Position numbers and translations under genes: made by a program. Shown here in pieces: positions 58,201 to 64,000 of a DNA stretch of 64,000 nucleotides (positions within the stretch are counted from its first letter, which is position 1; each line of letters opens with the position of its first letter). Origin of the DNA: Pseudomonadota bacterium (GTDB lineage: Bacteria > Pseudomonadota > Gammaproteobacteria > Burkholderiales > Sulfuriferulaceae). The notes beneath the pieces were generated by a model. It was not told where the DNA came from. It did not search any database and saw only the letters and a program-made list of their open reading frames with translations. The stretch is taken from positions 160,374 to 224,373 of the forward strand of contig JAJZUW010000005.1 in the NCBI GenBank assembly GCA_021845925.1, in the 5' to 3' direction.

Positions 58201-59047
58201 TCGTTTCGAAAGGTGGCGGTATGATCAAGTAGAGGGTAGAAATTCTGAGATTGACCCTAAAAAGTATTTTGATACTAATTTGGGGGCGCTTGTTATTCGA
58301 CCATCAATTGGTGGCGTTGATGTATTGGAGAGCGAAGTAATATGCGAGCTAGACGACTTATCTGGCCAGAACTCAAAAATTTCAGATTTTCTAGATTGGC
58401 TGCATATCTCTAAAGACGTCCTTCATAAGAGCGTCGGCGGTGATGGCTTTTTCTTTGAATATCATTTGAAAAAGTATCAGTCAGGCAGAAGGTATGCGCC
58501 AATTTATTGGCCTCTGTCTACGACGTCAGGCGGTTACACTCTGTGGGTCTATTACCCCAATCTTACAAGCCAGACGCTTTATACGGCGATCAACGATTTC
58601 GTCGAACCCAAGCTCCAACAAGTCGGCGCGGACGTGACAGCGCTGCGCAACAAGGGCGCTGCACGCACTCGCGAGGACGAGAAGCAGTTCGAGTCCCTGC
58701 AAGCGTTCGAGCTAGAGCTGATCGACTTGCGTGACATCCTGCACCAGCTGGCGCCCACATACAGGCCCATCCACGACGACGGCGTGCAGATCAGCGCCGC
58801 ACCGCTGTGGCCGCTGTTCCGTCACAAGCCCTGGCAGAAGGTGCTCAAGGACACCTGGGCCAAGCTGGAGAAAGGCGACTGCGACTGGGCGCACCTGGCG
58901 ATGAACTATTGGCCCGAGCGCGTGCGCGAGAAGTGCAAGACCGATAAGTCGCTGGCCATTGCGCATGGACTCGAGGATCTCTACCTCGAGCCCGAGGCCA
59001 AGCCGAAAAAGGCACGCGGCAAAAACAAGGCCGGGGGTGATGAATGA
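55262..59047 (+). CDS. pglX: BREX adenine-specific DNA methyltransferase PglX
   Basis: The 1261-residue enzyme methylates an adenine in the BREX site of host DNA and is needed to tell phage from self. The catalytic part (about 1-535) has SAM motif I LLDPACGSMHFGL (about 290-302) and motif IV NPPF (531-534). The centre and C-terminal part (about 535-1110) is the presumed target-recognition region and is strikingly AT-rich compared with both ends. The last 150 residues (LKDTWAKLEKGDCDWAHLAMNYWPERVR) are again GC-rich. The ATG at 55262 follows GGAG. The stop overlaps pglZ by 4 bases. Confidence 0.95.
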   Translation: MAFDQATRNRLQRFVNDARRVLEEEFTRQLQNDYGMDPNAGSVAELASLRHINDAQRESARILRDTLAHYTASGDMDAKQGLDRIVREQSFTVLNRLAALRMAEARGLLVESVGNGFQAKGFQLYARLAGTGLGETGDAYRTYLFSVFDELSQDLPGLFDRYSPQGRLFPREAALLQVLNQINDADIAPLWSEDETIGWIYQYFNSKEERKAMRDASQVPRNSRELAVRNQFFTPRYVVEFLVDNTLGRLWFNATGGATGLRERCQYLLVKPDESPQAAAKLRDPRTLKLLDPACGSMHFGLYACDLFAEIYREAWAWEQQHGPGSLDVSTQPQAALKPLSQTYEDEAAFLSDVPRLIIEHNIYGVDIDPRAAQIASLALWLRAQRAWQDAGVKAKDRPLIGRGHVVAAIAPPAERELRQQFAANLDQRDAELFEKTLQLLKGLPELGVLLQVERELPHLIRQVYVGKGTGLFAQQEQESWQQAEARLRVELTEFAQAAKSTYQGRLFAQDALQGLRVIDLCREVFDVVVMNPPFGEVGTLVANYCDKHYHSWNKNILCAFAKRATELSRNGLIGCVIDRSLVNKSTYDAFREDVFLNERSLEIVLDLGWGVLDGANVEVSSFVLNRGLAASEEHLSKFLDLRPHDLESKETELLSLVRNAAYPAFATSVFSKIPNNALAYDLPEGMVEIFRDNRSISDQGFNAYTGHQLQSERHFFLHWEIPQESLDGGKFEYLYNGGEYSRYVSSPKEVCLFGYFAHLSGCDVVGYTFVLRNKSQHLKKGIYFGVRGEYLDAHFVGPGRIFTVEGQAIPCESYDDALLVLAYLNSALASRILNTYSGQHKYSGYVNLLPLPMINQQEKRELVCRTEEIIRLKLKWFSFDETGILFVKPLWMNFEAAAVSVDVLRELIESDQKKIDQLHEEIEGRLISAFNLEGTGAEVDIRAYSKGSQDDKSLLKEVTNGFCLSEYLMGDVLSFFMGCRFERWRYDQVEGRNSEIDPKKYFDTNLGALVIRPSIGGVDVLESEVICELDDLSGQNSKISDFLDWLHISKDVLHKSVGGDGFFFEYHLKKYQSGRRYAPIYWPLSTTSGGYTLWVYYPNLTSQTLYTAINDFVEPKLQQVGADVTALRNKGAARTREDEKQFESLQAFELELIDLRDILHQLAPTYRPIHDDGVQISAAPLWPLFRHKPWQKVLKDTWAKLEKGDCDWAHLAMNYWPERVREKCKTDKSLAIAHGLEDLYLEPEAKPKKARGKNKAGGDE

Positions 59048-61572
59048 GTATTGCTGAATTTATCCGTGAGAGCGTTCTGCGGCCGCGCTTGAAGCAGGCC
59101 GGCGCATTGGTGGTATATGACGCTGATAAGCGCTACCGCGAACAGTGTTTCGACTTGACGGCCGACAAGGTGCGCGTCATTGACACTTCTGAAAGCAGCA
59201 TTGAAAGTCGGGAGGCGGCACTGCTGGCACTGCGCGAGGTGGGGCAACCCAAGGCACCGCTGGAAGGCGTGCTGATCTACGTGCCCACCAAGCGGCCCGA
59301 AACCGACGAGCAAAAGCAGGCTGACCCATTCGCCTTGTACGCAGAATGCGGCGCGGTGTTCCCACAAGACGATGGCGACGAGTACCTGAGCCTTTGCCTG
59401 CGTGCCAGGCCGGATCACGCGACCGAGATCCGCCAAGTGTTCTCCGGATCTCCTTCCGGGCCGACCTTCGCGGTGATCGACGCGATCGGCGGTGGCGTGA
59501 GCTGGCCTCAGTTGCGAGCCACTCTGCGGGTGGAATCGGGCCGGGAGATCTTGGCCGCATTGTTGGCGCCGAGCGCGAGCCAGACGGAAGCGCTGAAGGG
59601 GCAGGAAGGTTGGGTGCAAGAGGCACGCGACTTCCTCCGCGCCACCTTGGGCCTGAGCGTGAAGACGCGTGGCAAGACGTGGTCCGCCCTGGCGGATGAG
59701 CTGTGGCGCTATGTGCTGTTCAGCGAGTTCGTGTTTGATTTGCCGGCGTCACTGCCAGATGCCCTGAAGGGAGTGCCGCACGCACCGATGGAAGCCAGAC
59801 CCATCGTCGAGGATGTGTGCGACCGCCTGCGCAGCGACCCCAAGTCACGCGCGGTTTATATCGAGCGGGCCGAAGCCATCGAGGCGGAGCTCAACCTGAC
59901 TGATCTGTGCGGGGGGATTGAAGACCTGGGCGAGCGCGACACTTTCCCGTTTGAGGAGCGGACTTTCCTGCGCACGGCGATCAAGGGCATTGTCGGTGGA
60001 GACACCGATGCCACACGCCGGGTGCTGACCCGCCACAAGAGTTCTGTGTGGCTGGGCAAGGGCGAAAGCCAGGCACAGTGGGAGTTGGTGCGCTCCGGCC
60101 TGAGTCTGGTTGAGGCCTGCGAAGATTTTGAACGCCAGTTGCCAGACTACGCTCGCTCTCAGGCGGACCTGATCGATTTCTACCTGGGCAGCCTGCGTGA
60201 AGCGGATCGCTTGCAGCGCGAGTTTGAGCAAGCCGCAGGCGACTTCCTCGACCAGCATGGATTGATGCATGAAGTGATCAACCAGGCTCGAGCGCGCTAT
60301 CGGCGTTTGGCTGAAAAGGTCCAGGGCGTGTTCGTGAAGCACGTCGAGACTATGGGATGGCCGCCGACTGGGCGACTGGCCAACGCCGATGCCTTTGATC
60401 GCCTGGTGGCAGATCGTTTAAAGGAAAGCGGGCGCAAGGTGGCCTACCTGATGGTGGACGCCCTGCGCTATGAGTTGGGTGTGGCCCTCGAAAAACTGCT
60501 AGCGGAGGATGGGCCGGTCGAACTGCAAGCGGCCTATGCACAGCTGCCGACCATCACCCTGGTGGGTATGGCGAGCTTGCTGCCTGGTGCACGCACGGGC
60601 TTGACCCTGGCGCTGGAGAACGACTCACTCCTACCTAAGCTGGCGGGGGCGCCTGTGGGCAATGTCCCGCAGCGCATGAATGTGCTGGCCAAGCGGTATG
60701 GGGATCGCTTCGCTGAAATGCCGCTCAACGATTTTGTGCGTGGCAAGCCGAAGATCGCGGAGACCGTCGACCTGCTGGTGCTGCGCTCCACGGAAATCGA
60801 CAGCCAACTGGAAAGCAACCCCGAGACAACGCTTGGGCTGATCCCTGGCACGCTGAAGCTGATCCGTGTCGCACTGCACAAGCTGCGCGGCATGGGCTTC
60901 AAGGAAGCGGTGATCGTCACAGACCATGGCTTCTTCCTGAACGCACAAGCGGAGGCAGGCGATGTGTGCGTCAAGCCGCAGGGGAAGTGGCCCGTGAATG
61001 CGCATGATCGGATGATGCTGGGCGACGGCACGGCAGATGGACACAGCCTGGTCGTCAGCGCAGAGAAGGTCGGCATTCGCGGCGATTTCACTCAAGTAGC
61101 GCTACCGCGCAGCATGGCTCCGTATCGCGCGGGGCATCTATATTTCCACGGTGGGGCATCCCTGGCGGAAGCTGTTGTGCCGGTGCTGGTGGCGCGGCTG
61201 GATACCGCCGCCCATGCGGAATTGCGCAAGGTGGTGGTGGAGCTGATCTACAAGAACGGCGCCAAACGAATCACTACGCGGTTGCCGGTCATCGAAGTGA
61301 TACTGGTGGCCGACGACATGTTCTCGCAAGACATGAGCGTGGAGATCCTGCTGGAAGCGCAGGACAGCAAGGGCAACGTCGTGGGTGAGCCGCGCCCAGG
61401 TGGGGATGTGAACCCTGCGACCAGGACAGTGACCCTGATGCCAGGCCAGCGCAAGCAAATCGCGTTGCGCATGGATGACGAGTTCCGAGGCAAGTTCTCG
61501 GTCAAGGCGTTGAACCCCACCACGCTCGCTACGTACAGCGTGCTTGCGATTGAAACCGACTATACGGAATGA
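59044..61572 (+). CDS. pglZ: BREX phosphatase-like protein PglZ
   Basis: The 842-residue protein has the PglZ domain of the alkaline-phosphatase superfamily (about 470-700), with KVAYLMVDALRYELGVALEKLL (metal Asp) and AVIVTDHGFFLN (Asp-His), and a leading region with coiled helices. PglZ is a core element of every BREX type; its substrate is unsettled. The start overlaps pglX and the end overlaps the first candidate brxL ATG, each by 4 bases. Confidence 0.94.
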   Translation: MSIAEFIRESVLRPRLKQAGALVVYDADKRYREQCFDLTADKVRVIDTSESSIESREAALLALREVGQPKAPLEGVLIYVPTKRPETDEQKQADPFALYAECGAVFPQDDGDEYLSLCLRARPDHATEIRQVFSGSPSGPTFAVIDAIGGGVSWPQLRATLRVESGREILAALLAPSASQTEALKGQEGWVQEARDFLRATLGLSVKTRGKTWSALADELWRYVLFSEFVFDLPASLPDALKGVPHAPMEARPIVEDVCDRLRSDPKSRAVYIERAEAIEAELNLTDLCGGIEDLGERDTFPFEERTFLRTAIKGIVGGDTDATRRVLTRHKSSVWLGKGESQAQWELVRSGLSLVEACEDFERQLPDYARSQADLIDFYLGSLREADRLQREFEQAAGDFLDQHGLMHEVINQARARYRRLAEKVQGVFVKHVETMGWPPTGRLANADAFDRLVADRLKESGRKVAYLMVDALRYELGVALEKLLAEDGPVELQAAYAQLPTITLVGMASLLPGARTGLTLALENDSLLPKLAGAPVGNVPQRMNVLAKRYGDRFAEMPLNDFVRGKPKIAETVDLLVLRSTEIDSQLESNPETTLGLIPGTLKLIRVALHKLRGMGFKEAVIVTDHGFFLNAQAEAGDVCVKPQGKWPVNAHDRMMLGDGTADGHSLVVSAEKVGIRGDFTQVALPRSMAPYRAGHLYFHGGASLAEAVVPVLVARLDTAAHAELRKVVVELIYKNGAKRITTRLPVIEVILVADDMFSQDMSVEILLEAQDSKGNVVGEPRPGGDVNPATRTVTLMPGQRKQIALRMDDEFRGKFSVKALNPTTLATYSVLAIETDYTE

Positions 61573-61577
61573 GCCCT

Positions 61578-63671
61578 ATGGACGAACTGGACCAAAAGCT
61601 AAACGCCACATTCGACGGCAAAGTGCTGCGTAAGGACTTGCTGCATCGAATCAAGAAAGGCACCAACGTCCCGACGTTCGTCCTTGAGTTCCTGCTCGCC
61701 AAGTATTGCGCCAGCAACGACCAGGCAGAGATGGATGCCGGTATGGAGGCCGTGCTGTCTTCACTGCAGGAGAACTACGTTAAGCCGGACGAGGCCAATG
61801 CCGCGCAGTCCAAGGTTGCCACCAAGGGCAAGCACCGGTTCATCGACAAGGTTCACGTCCGCTATGTCGAGAAAGAGAAGCGGCACTGGGCATCCCTGGA
61901 GAATTTCAACTCGCAGCGCATTGCGATTGGCGAGAAGTTCTACCGTGACAACGACAGGCTGCTGGAAGGTGGCATTTGGGCGGAAGTCACTCTGGCGCAC
62001 AACGACATCGATGAGGACGACTACGCGTTCTCGATCGAGGATCTGCGGCCCATTCAGCTCTCACGCTTCGACTTCGAGCGCTACACCGAAGGTCGGGCAG
62101 CATTCACACGCGACGAGTGGGTCGAAGCAGTTCTGCGTTCAGTCGGATTGGAGCCAAGCAAGCTTTCGAAACGCGTGCAGATGCACTTTATCGCTCGTCT
62201 GGCAGCCTTGGTGGAGCCAAATTACAACTACATCGAATTGGGTCCACGCGGTACCGGCAAGTCCTACTTCTTTAGCGAGTTTTCACCCTATGCCACGTTG
62301 ATCTCGGGCGGCCAAGCGACCAAGGCCACGCTGTTCTATAACAACGCACGCCGCAAGGTGGGTCTGGTCGGCTATTGGGACACCGTGGCCTTTGACGAGG
62401 TCGGCGGGATCAAAGTGCGCGATCCGGACACCATCCAGATCATGAAAGACTTCATGGCCAATGGCCGCTTCTCGCGCGGTGCCGAGGTCATCGCCGATGC
62501 CAGTCTGAGCTTCGTTGGCAACATAGATGTGTCGGTGCAGCAGGTGGTGAACTCCAACGAGTTCGACTTGTTCCAGCCGTTGCCGCCAGAGCTCGATCTT
62601 GCTGTGATGGATCGCTTTGCAGCCTATATCCCCGGCTGGGAAATGCCCAAGAACAGCAGTGAGTTCCTGACAAGCAACTACGGGTTCATCACTGATTACC
62701 TGGCAGAGGCCTTCCACTACCAGTTCAAGCACACGAACCGGTATGAGGAGGTTAGCAAGCGTATTCGGCTCGGCAAAGCCATCGAGGGGCGCGACGAAAA
62801 AGGCATCAAAAAGACTGTCTGCGCGTTCTTGAAGATCCTGCACCCGAACGGACCACCGACCGACGACGAGTTCGAAGAATACGTGGCCTACGCGACTGAG
62901 TGCCGCCGTCGCGTCAAGGAGCAAATGAACAAGCGCAAGCCGGACGACGAGTTTGCGCGCATCAATCTGTCCTACTTCAAGGTCAGCGGTGAGGAAGTGG
63001 TGGTGTTCTGCCCGGAATCGAAGGATGCGGCGGCAACACAGCAGCCGGCTCGTCGTCGTTTAAGCCAGGCGAGTGAGCAGCCCAGCGAGGCAGTCGACGC
63101 GCAGCACGCTGTGCAGCAGGCGCCAGTTACTGCGGTGGAACCTTCAGTGACCTTGTCGCCGAATGCGCCGACACCAGCGGTGGTTGAGCCACCAGCAGTG
63201 GCTCTCAAGGAACAGCATTTCAGCATCCTGTATGGCGACACCGGTTACAGCTACGAGTCGATCATGGGTCCCTATCTGCAGGGTGCCAAATCGGTCGTGA
63301 TCGAGGACCCGTACATTCGGCTGCAACATCAGATTCAGGACTTCGTGCGCTTCTGCGAAACGGTGTTGAAGACCGGCACGGTGAAGAAGATAAGCCTAAT
63401 CACCGGTTATGACGACAAGACCCAGCTGGCCGACATCGCCGAGAAGCTCGACGAGCTTAAACAGAGTCTCCTGGAACTGGATGTTGAGCTAGAAGTGAAA
63501 CTCAACCCCAACATCCATGACCGCGAAATCCGCCTCGACAACGGCTGGATTATCAAGATCGGTCGCGGCCTGGACTTCTATCAGAAGCCGGGGGGTTGGT
63601 TCGAGGTAGGGGCAAACGATCTGAGCCTACGGAAATGCCTGGAGACCAAAGTGGACATCTTTCGGGCGTGA
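61578..63671 (+). CDS. brxL: BREX protein BrxL (AAA+/Lon-like)
   Basis: The 697-residue protein begins MDELDQKLNATFDGKVLRKDLLHRIKKG, the BrxL N-terminus. A AAA+ core has Walker A GPRGTGKSYFF (about 222-232) and Walker B GYWDTVAFDEVGG. A Pro/Ala/Gln linker (about 490-555) leads to a Lon-protease-like C-terminal domain (HFSILYGDTGYSYESIMGPYL). BrxL is the hallmark of type 1 BREX; the E. coli-type protein forms hexamers that bind DNA. The ATG at 61569 (overlapping pglZ) is an alternative start. Confidence 0.94.
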   Translation: MDELDQKLNATFDGKVLRKDLLHRIKKGTNVPTFVLEFLLAKYCASNDQAEMDAGMEAVLSSLQENYVKPDEANAAQSKVATKGKHRFIDKVHVRYVEKEKRHWASLENFNSQRIAIGEKFYRDNDRLLEGGIWAEVTLAHNDIDEDDYAFSIEDLRPIQLSRFDFERYTEGRAAFTRDEWVEAVLRSVGLEPSKLSKRVQMHFIARLAALVEPNYNYIELGPRGTGKSYFFSEFSPYATLISGGQATKATLFYNNARRKVGLVGYWDTVAFDEVGGIKVRDPDTIQIMKDFMANGRFSRGAEVIADASLSFVGNIDVSVQQVVNSNEFDLFQPLPPELDLAVMDRFAAYIPGWEMPKNSSEFLTSNYGFITDYLAEAFHYQFKHTNRYEEVSKRIRLGKAIEGRDEKGIKKTVCAFLKILHPNGPPTDDEFEEYVAYATECRRRVKEQMNKRKPDDEFARINLSYFKVSGEEVVVFCPESKDAAATQQPARRRLSQASEQPSEAVDAQHAVQQAPVTAVEPSVTLSPNAPTPAVVEPPAVALKEQHFSILYGDTGYSYESIMGPYLQGAKSVVIEDPYIRLQHQIQDFVRFCETVLKTGTVKKISLITGYDDKTQLADIAEKLDELKQSLLELDVELEVKLNPNIHDREIRLDNGWIIKIGRGLDFYQKPGGWFEVGANDLSLRKCLETKVDIFRA

Positions 63672-63787
63672 TGTGTAGACAGTGCTGAGTGAGTTTAGCC
63701 GCGATGTGATTCGGCAGACGCAGATGACCAACACTGCTACTTCATCGATCACATGCAATTCGTCAAGTTTTTCTGGAAATAGACTTT

Positions 63788-63943
63788 ATGCCGAGCATTG
63801 CAAAAAAAAGGATCTCCAAAAGCGCCCTGTCCATGTTCCTCCGGACAAAGTGTGATCGAGAGCTCTACTTGTCCGTAACCGGCCAGCCGCCCCACCTTCA
63901 ACAAGGTTTCATTAGCGTGCAAAGTCCCCACTTGTTTTTTTAG
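63788..63943 (+). pseudogene. Probable 5' stump of a truncated gene
   Basis: A 51-codon frame starts MPSIAKKRISKSALSMFLRT, followed by KCDRELYLS. The first 31 residues look like the conserved start of a larger nuclease-like or defence-associated protein, but the frame then runs into an unrelated sequence and a stop. I read it as a gene cut by a deletion or insertion at about 63871. The region 63672-63787 before it shows no gene. This is based on pattern memory, so confidence is low. Confidence 0.35.
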
Positions 63944-63952
63944 TGGGGACTT
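63922..63952. terminator. Hairpin with T-rich loop near the window end
   Basis: AAGTCCCCACT (63922-63932) and AGTGGGGACTT (63942-63952) form a perfect 11-bp stem; the loop is seven Ts after TG. No T-run follows, so termination is uncertain; it might also be part of a mobile element end. Confidence 0.4.
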
Positions 63953-64000
63953 AACATGCTTCCAGACGCTTATCCACCCCGCCAACGCCGGTACCACAGC

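Overview
The window looks like a chromosomal segment of a betaproteobacterium, most likely order Neisseriales (a Laribacter/Chromobacterium-like organism). This is inferred from gene content: the ATP-grasp-like GshA type, DUF3579, a stand-alone mannose-type EIIA-HPr-EI operon, hpt beside mtnP, and an NsrR/Hmp/cNOR nitric-oxide set. No rRNA gene or species marker is present, so the genus is not fixed.

Region 1 (1-23.2 kb) is mostly housekeeping: rpsT, a CZB zinc-sensor protein, sodB, argD-argF-argG, ppnP, yajQ, a CBS protein, rsgA and mutS. It also holds the NO-response pair hmp-nsrR with a clear NsrR operator, ampD, a Kdo-transferase-like gene, a TetR/AhpD-like pair with two operators, trmL, gshA-gshB-apbE, and a PTS phosphorelay without a sugar permease.

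Region 2 (23.2-35.4 kb) is a signalling and nitric-oxide block. It has an EAL response regulator with a 1001-residue hybrid kinase, a secreted Cys-repeat protein, a sigma54 activator with a Cys-rich PAS domain, and the complete norCBEFQD cluster. Two perfect palindromes (49 and 41 bp) share one core, which has the same ATGCAT-N5-ATGCAT dyad as the hmp operator. They lie upstream of the kinase operon and of norC. A -24/-12 promoter and a 24-bp dyad between the secreted-protein gene and the sigma54 activator suggest a regulator-target pair.

Region 3 (35.4-47.3 kb) holds a DUF488 gene, a TetR gene divergent from a membrane-protein gene with tandem operators, tRNA-Val(CAC), mtnP-hpt-rlmB-rnr, tRNA-Leu(CAG) with a good promoter, a Kef-type antiporter, a small inverted-repeat (MITE-like) element, and a gene predicted to encode three outer-membrane barrels in one chain.

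Region 4 (47.3-64 kb) is a defence island with a complete BREX locus: brxR, a BrxE-like gene, brxA, brxB, brxC, an unassigned CxxC-CxxC zinc-ribbon gene, pglX, pglZ and brxL. Most of the genes overlap by 4 to 20 bases. Divergent from it are a 41-codon ORF and a DCL/DUF3223 gene. pglX is a mosaic with an AT-rich middle between GC-rich ends, suggesting exchange of its specificity region. After brxL lies what looks like the 5' stump of another gene. The most unusual parts are the two extra small BREX genes, the mosaic pglX, the sigma54/UAS/Cys-repeat module and the paired palindromes.
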